DNA of 64,000 bases, taken from assembly GCF_000381365.1 (NCBI RefSeq), contig NZ_KB905466.1, forward strand, positions 556,744-620,743, given 5' to 3'. Both the position numbers and the translations under genes were made by a program. The notes beneath the pieces are model-generated. The model had not been told where the DNA came from. It did no database searches and saw nothing but the letters and a program-made list of their open reading frames with translations. This stretch comes from Bacteroides salyersiae WAL 10018 = DSM 18765 = JCM 12988. GTDB taxonomy: Bacteria > Bacteroidota > Bacteroidia > Bacteroidales > Bacteroidaceae. Positions 25,011 to 33,740 of this stretch are shown in pieces. Positions within the stretch are counted from its first letter, which is position 1; each line of letters starts with the position of its first letter.

Positions 25011-25364
25011 ATGAAGCCTAAAGAAGTTTTGGAAAAATGGATAGATTGCTTTAACAAAGCAGATGCTTATCATATAGCAGAGCTGTATGCTACTAATGCA
25101 GTAAATCATCAAGTCGCAAACGAACCAATAATAGGTAAAGAATCAATCTACAAAATGTTTGTGAATGAATTTGCCACTGCTAAAATGGTTTGTATGGTGG
25201 AAAATATTTTTGAAGATGGCGAATGGGCTATCATGGAATGGAAAGACTCTCTTGGACTTCGTGGATGCGGATTTTTTCATGTAAAAGATAACAAAATCGT
25301 CTTTCAAAGAGGGTATTGGGATAAACTTTCATTCTTGAAGCAACACAATCTTCCAATTGAATAA
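25011..25364 (+). CDS. NTF2/SnoaL-like protein
   Basis: The 117-residue protein has the cone-shaped alpha+beta NTF2-like fold pattern: an N-terminal helix-rich KEVLEKWIDCFNKADAYHIAELYATNAVNHQV segment and later strands CMVENIFEDGEWAIMEWKDS. Such proteins include small-molecule isomerases and binding proteins of unknown use. It is an accessory gene at the cargo end of the NBU2-like element, separated by 88 bp from the relaxase. Its substrate cannot be predicted. Confidence 0.75.
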   Translation: MKPKEVLEKWIDCFNKADAYHIAELYATNAVNHQVANEPIIGKESIYKMFVNEFATAKMVCMVENIFEDGEWAIMEWKDSLGLRGCGFFHVKDNKIVFQRGYWDKLSFLKQHNLPIE

Positions 25365-25435
25365 GTACTATCAGAATACGGACTGGGAAATTGAAATACC
25401 CAGTCCGAGTTATATAATGAATTTTACTTGTTAAA

Positions 25436-25800
25436 CTATTTAAAGTCAGTTGGATAACAAACCATACCTTTCACATTCTCAGTAGCTCCAGGTATTAATT
25501 CAGCCACCATGCAATATTCATGAGAGACTTCGAAAGGAAATTCAATTCCTAAATCGATAGCCTTGCGATAGCCAAATCGAGGATAATACTCTTTATGCCC
25601 CAATACGACTGCTGTGCCGTAACCCAAAAGTGCTGCCCTCTGATGGGCTTACTGAATCAACATCCCCCCCCAATTCCCTTACGCTGGAATTCCGGCAAGA
25701 CTGCCAATGGAGCTACACTCAGGGATGTGACAGACTGGGTGTCACTGTCTATCTTTACTTCTGTAAGTAAGATATACCAGACAATTTGTTTTTCTGTCAT
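25436..25800 (-). pseudogene. Broken GNAT acetyltransferase
   Basis: On the minus strand the C-terminal 63 codons read GYGTAVVLGHKEYYPRFGYR..., typical of the end of a GNAT N-acetyltransferase. Further upstream, in another frame, APLAVLPEFQRKGIGG is the acetyl-CoA-binding motif. The two are separated by a frameshift at an 8-base G tract (plus-strand C8 at 25664-25671) and an in-frame TAA shortly after. The N-terminal part of the enzyme before KQIVWYILLTEVK is absent. The remnant begins about 10 bp after the lnu stop, so it may be a deletion derivative carried with the resistance genes. Confidence 0.75.
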
Positions 25801-25810
25801 TTTCTTGTTC

Positions 25811-26323
25811 TTATCTAATTGTTAGGCTCATTGTTGTTATACATTGTTTAATTATAGATAAATCGTGAATATCCTTCTCTCTTAAATCGTAGCCCGAATG
25901 GAATACTTGTTGCCCTTTTGCAGAAATGCAAGGGATGCTTCTGCCTTCAAAGACTGCTGTTCCAAAATAGTCCGGTTGAAATTCATACCAGCCTCCATCC
26001 AAGTCGGCTTGTTTGGAAGTGCCGTCCGCATTCAAGACAAAAGGATGGATATCAATATAGCCTAATTCTTTGCTATACAGTTCCACACGGGTGGGCAACC
26101 AATTTGTTTCAATTTGATATCCTCTCTCCTGCAAAAGACCAAGGAGTTGGTCTGTATAATTGGCATCAAAATCAATGTCAATATCTCTATGCAAGCGGGT
26201 TTGCTGTCCGTACAAGACATCCACTCCCCAGCCTCCATCCAACCAAAACTGCATGTCCAGGCTTTCCAACAAGTCCAAAACTTGAAATAACTCTGTAATC
26301 GTAGTGTGTTCTTTCTTTGTCAT
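25811..26323 (-). CDS. lnu(AN2): Lincosamide nucleotidyltransferase, lnu(AN2)-type
   Basis: The 170-residue protein has the small nucleotidyltransferase fold. The FWLDGGWGVDVLYG segment with the following HRDIDIDFD carries the glycine-rich and Asp metal-binding motifs of Lnu/LinA enzymes, which adenylate lincomycin and clindamycin. Length and its place next to the Mef pump in an NBU2-like element match linA(N2). It is transcribed after mef, separated by only 24 bp. Whether it confers resistance here cannot be read from the sequence. Confidence 0.88.
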   Translation of the reverse strand: MTKKEHTTITELFQVLDLLESLDMQFWLDGGWGVDVLYGQQTRLHRDIDIDFDANYTDQLLGLLQERGYQIETNWLPTRVELYSKELGYIDIHPFVLNADGTSKQADLDGGWYEFQPDYFGTAVFEGRSIPCISAKGQQVFHSGYDLREKDIHDLSIIKQCITTMSLTIR

Positions 26324-26347
26324 ATAATAATTCTTTAATAAATAATA

Positions 26348-27553
26348 CTATGCGTAATTATCCAACTGCTTGATTGAAGAAATAAAATTTGCACCCACTC
26401 CAATCAGAAAGATAACCCATCCGCTGATCATAAAGACGGATGTGATACCCCATGCTTCCACCCAATATCCTGAAGCTACGATACCCAGCATTGATGGAAA
26501 GGTACTCAAACTAAAGATGAGAGAAAAAGTCCGTCCAAGCATGTCCGAAGCCAAGTTCTGCTGAATAATAGCGATGAAAAGCGCATGGTAAATGGAATAG
26601 GCTATGCCTCCTGTAAATGTTAGGCAAACAAAACCTATAAATGCGCTTGATGGTAAATAACTGGCGCTAATCAGATACAATCCCAATATCACATAAGCCG
26701 TATGCATCACTAATGTTTGCTTGCTTTTCAAAGCCTTACAGGCAAGTACTAAACCGCCCAACAATGCCCCTGAGCCCCAACCCATTTCCACAACTCCCAT
26801 TTGCAAAATGTTTCCGTTGAAATGCAGAAGCGTCATAAAAGGAAATAACGTAAAAACAGGCATAAGGACAAAAGTCACCAGCGTAAAGCATACGAATAAA
26901 GGCAAAATGCCCATTGTACGCCGCAAGGTATGCCAACATTCCGTCAGTTCTTTTTTGAAATCTGGAAGAACTTTCGTTTTTTGAAGAGAAGGAATCTGGA
27001 CACAAAGTAAGGTCAGACAAGCAGCAACAGCTCCGATCACATCTATGAGCAGAATATACTGTATGGGAAGCCAAACAACGAGGCTTGCCCCTACAACGGG
27101 AGCTATCACCTCACTGAAGGATTGAATGGAATGGTACAAACCTGATACCCTGACAAGATGGTGCTTGGGAACCAGTAGAGGGATGCTTGCCTGTAAAGCA
27201 GGTGCATGAAACGTACTGCCTATTGAACGACAAGCAGTCAATAGATAAAAAAAAGAAAGGTCTTTATAACCCTTGGTTATCACAATAAAAAGACATAGGG
27301 TACAGAACGCGATGAACAAGTCCGAATAAAACATCGTTTTCTTTCGATTCCATCTGTCAACATAGACCCCGGTAAACAAGCCTAATACAAATTGTGGTAA
27401 AAATCCAGCTAAAATAGCCAGAGATAAAGCTGTCGGGGATTTAAATTCGTTGCTAATCCAAAAAATAATGGAGAAGCCAACAATCGTACTTGTTAAAATA
27501 GATATGAGTTGGCCTATTCCTATCACGGCCAAAGTTGATTTCCAATGATTCAT
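26348..27553 (-). CDS. mef(En2): MFS macrolide efflux protein, mef(En2)-type
   Basis: The 401-residue protein is a 12-helix major-facilitator transporter. The VGFSIIFWISNEFKSPTALSLAI start and the loop-2/3 motif GVYVDRWNRKKTM are typical of Mef-type macrolide pumps. Length and partnership with lnu(AN2) match mef(En2) of NBU2. Substrates of this variant are not evident from the sequence. It is first in a two-gene unit, mef then lnu. Composition is more AT-rich than the mobilization genes, consistent with separate acquisition of the cargo. Confidence 0.88.
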   Translation of the reverse strand: MNHWKSTLAVIGIGQLISILTSTIVGFSIIFWISNEFKSPTALSLAILAGFLPQFVLGLFTGVYVDRWNRKKTMFYSDLFIAFCTLCLFIVITKGYKDLSFFYLLTACRSIGSTFHAPALQASIPLLVPKHHLVRVSGLYHSIQSFSEVIAPVVGASLVVWLPIQYILLIDVIGAVAACLTLLCVQIPSLQKTKVLPDFKKELTECWHTLRRTMGILPLFVCFTLVTFVLMPVFTLFPFMTLLHFNGNILQMGVVEMGWGSGALLGGLVLACKALKSKQTLVMHTAYVILGLYLISASYLPSSAFIGFVCLTFTGGIAYSIYHALFIAIIQQNLASDMLGRTFSLIFSLSTFPSMLGIVASGYWVEAWGITSVFMISGWVIFLIGVGANFISSIKQLDNYA

Positions 27554-27675
27554 TGTGCTAATATTTCATGCGTTTATAGATAAGTACTTTCGTACATTAA
27601 GCAAAACGAAATTCTATCCACACAAAAAACTTGTATTATAATCCACTCCTGACGTTGGAATACAATAACAAATAC

Positions 27676-27701
27676 TTTCAGGACGATGTAAAGTCCTGAA
27701 A
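27676..27701. terminator. Hairpin near the right end of the NBU2-like element
   Basis: TTTCAGGAC at 27676-27684 pairs with GTCCTGAAA at 27693-27701 across 8 nt, followed by AATC. It lies 123 bp upstream of the mef start and may block transcription between tRNA/chromosome and the element. The rest of 27554-27825 contains no gene I can support. Confidence 0.45.
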
Positions 27702-27825
27702 AATCAAAGTGAATGGATAGATAAATATTAGTCTTTTCTCATCGGATTCTTTTAATATCGCTACTCTTTTATTATGTAGTGGTTGTATTATCTTAAATAA
27801 AACAAAAACACCAGACTTTACATTC

Positions 27826-27846
27826 TTGGGTGTAAAACTGGGTGTT
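27826..27846. promoter_or_regulatory. Integrase arm-type repeats at the right NBU2 end
   Basis: TTGGGTGTA at 27826-27834 and CTGGGTGTT at 27838-27846 repeat the motif and 12-bp spacing seen at the left end (16778 and 16790). They lie 34 bp inside the tRNA-Ser junction. Confidence 0.6.
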
Positions 27847-27880
27847 TGTTTTGCAATCTGCTGATTTTCAGCGTTTGTTG

Positions 27881-27965
27881 CGGAGAGACAGGGATTCGAA
27901 CCCCGGGTACCTCGCAGTACAACGGTTTTCAAGACCGCCGCAATCGACCACTCTGCCACCTCTCC
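27881..27965 (-). tRNA. serT: tRNA-Ser (anticodon UGA)
   Basis: The 85-nt gene reads GGAGAGGTGGCAGAGTGG at its 5' end, has anticodon loop CTTGAAA with anticodon TGA, a long variable arm as in serine tRNAs, T-loop GTTCGAATC and a 7-bp acceptor stem with discriminator G. CCA is not encoded. The 3' end (27880-27892, GCGGAGAGACAGG on the plus strand) is the attachment core of the NBU2-like element. Integration leaves the tRNA intact. Confidence 0.95.
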
Positions 27966-28067
27966 AAAACTCCTTTATTAAGAAGCGCTTCCCTCCGAAA
28001 GCGGTGCAAAGGTACGTATTCTTTTTAAATCTGCAAGCATTCTGACGATTTTTTCACGAAATAATCG

Positions 28068-28075
28068 TATTTTTG
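28068..28075 (+). promoter_or_regulatory. Promoter -7 box for mutS2
   Basis: TATTTTTG matches TAnnTTTG, 67 bp upstream of the mutS2 ATG. It is the only such box between the tRNA and the gene. Confidence 0.55.
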
Positions 28076-28142
28076 CTTCGTAATTCAAATTGCAACAGCT
28101 AATCTCAATCATAAATCATAAATAGATAAATCGTAAAGATCA

Positions 28143-30644
28143 ATGATATACCCTCAAAACTTTGAGCAAAAAATAGGATTTGACCAAATCAGACAACTAC
28201 TGAAAGAAAAATGTCTCAGTACATTGGGAGAAGAAAGAGTGACAGATATGACTTTCTCTGACCAACACGATAAAGTGGAAGAGTTACTGAATCAAGTTAT
28301 GGAGTTTGTCCGTATCATTCAAGAAGAAGACAGTTTTCCCGATCAATTCTTTTTTGATGTCCGTCCTTCACTAAAACGGGTAAGGATAGAAGGAATGTAT
28401 TTGGACGAACAAGAACTGTTCGATTTGAGACGTTCACTTGAAACGATCCGTGACATCGTTCGCTTCCTCCATCGAAATGAAGAGGAGGAAGAGTCGGACT
28501 GCCCCTACCCCAGCCTTAAACGGCTGGCAGGAGATATTGCCGTATTCCCTCAATTGATAGGAAAAATAGACAGTATACTGAATAAATATGGCAAGATAAA
28601 GGATAACGCCTCCACAGAGTTGGCACGCATCCGTCGAGAATTGGCAAGCACGATGGGAAGCATTTCCCGTTCACTGAACAGTATACTGCGCAGCGCCCAA
28701 TCCGAAGGATATGTAGATAAGGATGTAGTTCCCACCATGCGCGATGGCCGTCTGGTGATCCCCGTAGCCCCCGGACTGAAACGAAAAATAAAAGGTATCG
28801 TACACGATGAGTCCGCCAGCGGGAAAACCGTCTTTATCGAACCGGCAGAAGTAGTGGAAGCTAATAATCGTATCCGAGAACTGGAAGGAGACGAACGACG
28901 GGAAATCATCCGTATTCTTACAGAGTTCTCCAATGTATTGCGACCCTCCATCCCCGAAATACTCCAATCGTACGAATTTCTTGCCGAGATAGATTTCATC
29001 CGGGCGAAAAGCTACTTCGCCATACAGACCAACGCATTAAAACCGGCTCTTGAAAACGAACAATTGCTCGACTGGACAATGGCTGTACACCCGTTGTTGC
29101 AATTATCGCTTTCCAAACATGGAAAGAAAGTTGTTCCTCTTGACATCGAACTCAACCAGAAGCAACGTATTCTTATTATTTCCGGCCCTAATGCCGGCGG
29201 TAAATCCGTATGTCTCAAAACGGTAGGTCTGTTGCAATACATGTTGCAATGCGGAATGCCGGTTCCGATGCACGAACGCAGCCATGCCGGGATATTCAGT
29301 AACATATTTATCGACATCGGTGACGAACAGTCCATCGAAGATGATTTAAGTACCTACTCTTCTCACCTCACCAATATGAAAGTGATGATGAAAAGTTGTG
29401 ATGGACACAGCCTCATCCTTATCGACGAATTCGGAGGTGGAACAGAACCACAGATAGGTGGGGCAATCGCAGAAGCGGTATTAAAGCGTTTCAATCAAAA
29501 AAAGACATTCGGAGTTATTACCACACATTATCAGAATCTTAAGCACTTTGCCGAGGATAATGAAGGGGTAGTAAACGGTGCCATGCTTTACGATCGCCAC
29601 CTTATGCAGGCACTTTTCCAATTACAGATCGGTAATCCCGGTAGCTCGTTTGCTGTAGAAATTGCCCGCAAAATCGGATTACCGGAAGATGTCATTGCAG
29701 ACGCTTCCGAAATTGTGGGCAGCGAATACATCAATGCAGACAAATATTTGCAAGATATCGTTCGTGACAAACGCTACTGGGAAGGAAAACGCCAGACCAT
29801 TCGCCAAAGGGAGAAACACATGGAAGAGACCATCGCACGTTATCAGACAGAGATGGAAGAGTTGCAGAAATCCCGCAAGGAGATTATCCGTCAGGCTAAG
29901 GAAGAAGCTGAACGATTATTACAAGAATCAAATGCACGGATCGAAAACACGATACGTGCCATCAAAGAGGCACAGGCCGAAAAAGAGAAAACCCGGCTTG
30001 TCCGTCAGGAATTAAATGATTTCCGTGCTTCGGTAAACGAACTTGCTTCCAAAGAACAAGAGGACAAAATTGCCCGGAAGATGGAAAAGCTGAAGGAAAA
30101 GCAGAACCGGAAAAAGGAAAAGAAGCAGGTTTCTGAAAGTCAAACACCTTCACCGCACCCCCCTAAAATCACTCCGATTACCATTGGCGAACATGTAAAG
30201 ATTAAAGGTCAAAGTGCCATAGGCGAAGTATTAGAAATCAACGGTAAAAACACCGCCGTAGTAGGTTTTGGAAGTATCAAGACAACAGTAAAATTAGACA
30301 GACTGGAACGCACCAATGCAGCTCCACAGAAACAAGAACCTGCAAAAAGTACATTTGTCAGTAGCCAGACGCACGACCAGATGTACGAAAAGAAACTTGG
30401 CTTCAAACAGGACATCGATGTACGCGGAATGAGGGGCGACGAAGCTTTACAGGCAGTTACCTATTTTATAGATGATGCCATCCTGGTAGGTATGGGACGC
30501 GTACGCATCCTGCACGGCACAGGAACAGGAATCTTGCGTACCCTGATCCGACAGTATCTGGATACAGTACCGGGAGTACGTCACTTTGCCGATGAACATG
30601 TACAATTCGGTGGTGCCGGAATTACAGTAGTAGATTTAGCTTAA
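28143..30644 (+). CDS. mutS2: MutS2 (endonuclease MutS2 / ribosome-splitting ATPase)
   Basis: The 833-residue protein has a MutS-type core and clamp, an ABC-type ATPase with Walker A GPNAGGKS at about 347-354, the MutS Walker B region LILIDEFGGGTEP, a long coiled coil (about 530-650, rich in Arg/Lys/Glu), and a C-terminal Smr domain (IDVRGMRGDEAL... HGTGTGILR, about 750-833). Lack of the mismatch-recognition domain plus the Smr domain separates MutS2 from MutS. Family roles include suppression of recombination and rescue of collided ribosomes. It is the first chromosomal protein gene beyond the tRNA att site. Confidence 0.95.
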   Translation: MIYPQNFEQKIGFDQIRQLLKEKCLSTLGEERVTDMTFSDQHDKVEELLNQVMEFVRIIQEEDSFPDQFFFDVRPSLKRVRIEGMYLDEQELFDLRRSLETIRDIVRFLHRNEEEEESDCPYPSLKRLAGDIAVFPQLIGKIDSILNKYGKIKDNASTELARIRRELASTMGSISRSLNSILRSAQSEGYVDKDVVPTMRDGRLVIPVAPGLKRKIKGIVHDESASGKTVFIEPAEVVEANNRIRELEGDERREIIRILTEFSNVLRPSIPEILQSYEFLAEIDFIRAKSYFAIQTNALKPALENEQLLDWTMAVHPLLQLSLSKHGKKVVPLDIELNQKQRILIISGPNAGGKSVCLKTVGLLQYMLQCGMPVPMHERSHAGIFSNIFIDIGDEQSIEDDLSTYSSHLTNMKVMMKSCDGHSLILIDEFGGGTEPQIGGAIAEAVLKRFNQKKTFGVITTHYQNLKHFAEDNEGVVNGAMLYDRHLMQALFQLQIGNPGSSFAVEIARKIGLPEDVIADASEIVGSEYINADKYLQDIVRDKRYWEGKRQTIRQREKHMEETIARYQTEMEELQKSRKEIIRQAKEEAERLLQESNARIENTIRAIKEAQAEKEKTRLVRQELNDFRASVNELASKEQEDKIARKMEKLKEKQNRKKEKKQVSESQTPSPHPPKITPITIGEHVKIKGQSAIGEVLEINGKNTAVVGFGSIKTTVKLDRLERTNAAPQKQEPAKSTFVSSQTHDQMYEKKLGFKQDIDVRGMRGDEALQAVTYFIDDAILVGMGRVRILHGTGTGILRTLIRQYLDTVPGVRHFADEHVQFGGAGITVVDLA

Positions 30645-30725
30645 AAGAAAACAAAAGCACAGGACAGCTTGTTCTCATTATAGTCGTGAGTAGCTTTCAA
30701 ATTAATACTCATTAAAGAAAACCAT

Positions 30726-30733
30726 TACCTTTG
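30726..30733 (+). promoter_or_regulatory. Promoter -7 box for corA
   Basis: TACCTTTG matches TAnnTTTG and lies 32 bp upstream of the corA ATG. Confidence 0.6.
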
Positions 30734-30765
30734 TCGTAGTGGTCTTCTTAAACAAAAAATAAAGC

Positions 30766-31818
30766 ATGAAAAACAACCTGTTAAGTGAAAAATTAATTTA
30801 TACGGGTGAGAGCCAGACTCCTACCCATCTGCATCTCTGTACATACAATCTCAATGAAATGCAGGAATCTTCAGGAACAAACTTTCATGAAGTCAGTAAT
30901 TCACTGAACAATGAACGTATCAACTGGTTACAAGTACACGGTTTGAAAGACACAGAAACGATTCGTGAAATCTGCGAACATTTCGAAATAGACTTCCTTG
31001 TACTGCAAGATATTTTAAATGCCGACCATCCTACCAAAATAGAAGAACATGATAAATACATCGTACTTATTCTAAAGCTCTTCCACCCTGCTAAAAAAGA
31101 AAATGAAAACGATCTGGATGAATTGGAGCAGCAACAGGTATGTATTATCTTAGGTGCAAACTATGTATTGACCTTTCTTGAAAAGGAGACTAATTTCTTT
31201 GACGACGTAAGTATAGCCTTGCGCAACGATGTATTAAAGATACGAAGCAGACAAAGCGATTATCTGTTGAGCGTACTCCTGAACAGCGTAATAGGGAATT
31301 ATACTTCAATGGTCTCGGATATAGACGATGCACTTGAAGACCTTGAAGAAGAATTGCTCAGAATCAGTGACGGTGATGATATAGGCATTCAAATTCAATC
31401 TCTCAGACGCCAGTATATGTTGATGAAAAAATCCATATTTCCTCTAAAAGAACAATATATCAGACTGCTGAGAGGAGACAGTACATTGATGCATAAAGCC
31501 AACCGTGCCTTTTTCAATGATGTAAACGACCATTTGCAATTTGTTCTCCAGACAATTGAAATATGCCGTGAAACACTGTCATCTCTGGTAGACCTCTATA
31601 TATCCAACAATGATTTACGGATGAACGATATTATGAAACGGCTGACAATCGTATCTACCATTTTTATACCGCTGACCTTTCTTGTCGGTGTGTGGGGGAT
31701 GAATTTTAAGATGATGCCGGAACTGGACTGGAGATACGGATACTGTTTCGCTTGGGCATTAATGATCATTATAGGGATCATGGTCTATGCATTTTTCCGG
31801 AAAAAGAAATGGTATTAG
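30766..31818 (+). CDS. corA: CorA-family magnesium/divalent cation channel
   Basis: The 350-residue protein has a large cytoplasmic N-terminal domain and two C-terminal transmembrane helices (about 290-312 and 323-343). Between them is the GMNF signature (GVWGMNFKMMPELDW), diagnostic for CorA channels, which form pentamers in the inner membrane and take up Mg2+. The downstream serine dehydratase gene starts 64 bp later without a clear promoter, so the two may be cotranscribed. Confidence 0.93.
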   Translation: MKNNLLSEKLIYTGESQTPTHLHLCTYNLNEMQESSGTNFHEVSNSLNNERINWLQVHGLKDTETIREICEHFEIDFLVLQDILNADHPTKIEEHDKYIVLILKLFHPAKKENENDLDELEQQQVCIILGANYVLTFLEKETNFFDDVSIALRNDVLKIRSRQSDYLLSVLLNSVIGNYTSMVSDIDDALEDLEEELLRISDGDDIGIQIQSLRRQYMLMKKSIFPLKEQYIRLLRGDSTLMHKANRAFFNDVNDHLQFVLQTIEICRETLSSLVDLYISNNDLRMNDIMKRLTIVSTIFIPLTFLVGVWGMNFKMMPELDWRYGYCFAWALMIIIGIMVYAFFRKKKWY

Positions 31819-31825
31819 AGGAGGG

Positions 31826-31853
31826 AGAGTTGAAAGTTGAGAGTTGAAAGTTT
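31826..31853 (+). repeat. Short direct repeat between corA and sdaA
   Basis: The motif AGAGTTGAAAGT is present twice in tandem with slight variation, and a related GAGTTGAAAGTTGA occurs at 35220. These small repeats are common between Bacteroides genes. Confidence 0.4.
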
Positions 31854-31882
31854 ATTAGAAAGAATAACAAGAGTACAATAAT

Positions 31883-33091
31883 ATGAAGTCAATCAAAGAG
31901 TTATACCGTATTGGCACAGGTCCTTCCAGTAGTCATACGATGGGGCCGCGAAAAGCGGCTGAAATGTTTGTAACACGCCATCCGGATGCAGCAAAATTCA
32001 AAGTAACACTTTACGGGAGTCTGGCAGCTACAGGAAAAGGCCATATGACGGATGTCGCTATTATCGATACCCTCGAACCGACAGCACCGGTAGAAATTAT
32101 ATGGCAACCCAAAGTCTTTCTCCCTTTTCATCCGAACGGAATGACTTTTGCAGCTTTCGACACTGATGATAAGCTCATTGAAAACTGGACGGTATATAGT
32201 ATCGGAGGAGGGGCATTAGCCGAAAACAGCGATACGCCTTCCATTGAAAGCCGTGATGTATACGGAATGAACAGCATGACGGAAATTTTAGAATGGTGCG
32301 AACGTAGTGGAAAAGGCTATTGGGAGTATGTAAAAGAGTGTGAGGACTCTGATATCTGGGATTACCTGAATGAGGTATGGAAAACAATGATAGACTCTAT
32401 CCGTCGGGGATTGGAAGAAGAAGGGGTCCTGCCCGGTCCGTTAAACTTAAGAAGAAAGGCTTCCACTTATTATATACGTGCTACCGGATACAAACAATCG
32501 TTACAATCGCGCGGCCTTGTATTTGCATATGCATTGGCAGTCAGCGAAGAAAATGCATCCGGCGGAAAAATTGTAACTGCGCCCACTTGCGGCTCTTGTG
32601 GTGTAATGCCCGCAGTGCTCTATCATTTATACAAAAGTCGTGATTTTAGCGATATACGTATCTTACGCGCATTAGCCACAGCCGGCCTTGTAGGAAACAT
32701 TGTAAAATTCAATGCTTCTATCTCCGGAGCAGAAGTAGGCTGTCAGGGAGAAGTAGGCGTAGCCTGTGCCATGGCATCAGCAGCAGCCAACCAATTATTC
32801 GGCGGTAGCCCTGCCCAGATAGAATATGCTGCCGAAATGGGCTTGGAGCATCACTTAGGAATGACCTGCGACCCCGTTTGCGGATTAGTGCAAATCCCTT
32901 GCATTGAGCGCAACGCCTATGCCGCCGCACGTGCACTGGATGCCAACCTCTACTCTTCATTCACAGATGGCATGCACCGCGTTTCTTTCGACAAGGTGGT
33001 ACAAGTAATGAAGCAAACAGGACACGATCTCCCCTCCCTCTATAAAGAAACAAGTGAAGGAGGACTGGCAAAAGATTACGAATTTAGCTAA
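31883..33091 (+). CDS. sdaA: L-serine dehydratase (ammonia-lyase), iron-sulfur type
   Basis: The 402-residue single-chain enzyme deaminates L-serine to pyruvate and ammonia. The N-terminal beta domain starts IGTGPSSSHTMGPRKAA, the substrate-site signature. The C-terminal alpha domain has the cluster cysteines in APTCGSCGVMPA and CDPVCGLVQIPC. Both domains are fused in one polypeptide, as usual in Bacteroides. It is cytosolic and oxygen-sensitive, consistent with an anaerobe. Confidence 0.93.
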   Translation: MKSIKELYRIGTGPSSSHTMGPRKAAEMFVTRHPDAAKFKVTLYGSLAATGKGHMTDVAIIDTLEPTAPVEIIWQPKVFLPFHPNGMTFAAFDTDDKLIENWTVYSIGGGALAENSDTPSIESRDVYGMNSMTEILEWCERSGKGYWEYVKECEDSDIWDYLNEVWKTMIDSIRRGLEEEGVLPGPLNLRRKASTYYIRATGYKQSLQSRGLVFAYALAVSEENASGGKIVTAPTCGSCGVMPAVLYHLYKSRDFSDIRILRALATAGLVGNIVKFNASISGAEVGCQGEVGVACAMASAAANQLFGGSPAQIEYAAEMGLEHHLGMTCDPVCGLVQIPCIERNAYAAARALDANLYSSFTDGMHRVSFDKVVQVMKQTGHDLPSLYKETSEGGLAKDYEFS

Positions 33092-33141
33092 AAGAGGATT
33101 ATAAAAAAAGGGGACAACGGGAATAAGAAGAATAAAGGGAA

Positions 33142-33187
33142 ATGGGAGAAGTACTTTGCATCATGATAGCGCAATCACTTCTCCCAT
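33142..33187. terminator. Hairpin between convergent sdaA and PepSY-like genes
   Basis: ATGGGAGAAGT at 33142-33152 and ACTTCTCCCAT at 33177-33187 are perfect 11-bp arms around a 24-nt loop. It lies between two convergent genes and may terminate both, although T-runs are weak. Confidence 0.45.
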
Positions 33188-33207
33188 CTCAACTCTCCCC
33201 TCTCCCA

Positions 33208-33702
33208 TTATTCCACGTCCGGCCAGTGTGTGTCATCCGCATCGGTAATATCCTTTTCAAGAAGGAGACCGCCATATGCGGAGTAATACAAAGCACGTTC
33301 CTGTGCACCTCTCTGAACTTCAAAGACAAATTCTTCCGACTTATGCGGAAAGGTTAGCTTAGTAAGGTTGTCAATCACCCAATCACCGTAACCACTCTCC
33401 TCGTAAGCCGTATTGACGGCTGCGGGTAGCTGTTCACGAAAAATCTCCATCTCCGTCATGATCCAATTGGCATTTGCATCAAACCACACATCCAGTTCCG
33501 ACCCATTTACCCAACAATCAGCTACATAATAAACACCCTTCTGACTCCATTCTATATCCTGTACATCAGGATAAAGTTGCTTTAACGCTGTAATGATGTC
33601 CTGATTAGGTGGCATATAATCATCATCGTTGTCACAAGCACTGAAAGAAAACAGGATTATCGCCAACATTACGGCTCCTAAATAATATTTAAATTTCATC
33701 AT
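33208..33702 (-). CDS. PepSY-like periplasmic lipoprotein (DUF2874 type)
   Basis: I start at the ATG at 33702 (MMKFKYYLGAVMLAIILFSFSAC), giving a 164-residue lipoprotein with lipobox FSAC. An ORF extending to 33744 would overlap the upstream gene. The mature part has two repeats of the beta-lactamase-inhibitor-like PepSY fold, including LYPDVQDIEWSQKGVYYVADCWVNGSELDVWFDANANW. These proteins are common in Bacteroides envelopes; targets are unknown. It lies 38 bp after a related gene and is probably cotranscribed with it. Confidence 0.8.
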   Translation of the reverse strand: MMKFKYYLGAVMLAIILFSFSACDNDDDYMPPNQDIITALKQLYPDVQDIEWSQKGVYYVADCWVNGSELDVWFDANANWIMTEMEIFREQLPAAVNTAYEESGYGDWVIDNLTKLTFPHKSEEFVFEVQRGAQERALYYSAYGGLLLEKDITDADDTHWPDVE

Positions 33703-33740
33703 CTCTAAAATTATATTGGTCAAGGTTCTATATCTTACAA

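Larger units (their letters stand above)
16648..27892. mobile_element. NBU2-like mobilizable integrated unit (about 11.2 kb)
   Basis: It has an integrase at one end, MobV relaxase with adjacent structured oriT-like DNA, primase-like and RecA-like replication genes, and lnu(AN2)/mef(En2)-type genes at the other end. It terminates in the 3' end of a serine tRNA gene. Size, cargo and target all match what is known of Bacteroides NBU2. Such units need a co-resident ICE for excision and transfer; one lies directly next to it. TTGGGTGTA repeats occur just inside both ends. Identity is by recognition, not by alignment. Confidence 0.85.

Noticed and set aside
27678..27959. 93-codon ORF overlapping tRNA-Ser
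   Set aside because: It reads through the tRNA gene and att core; typical false ORF.
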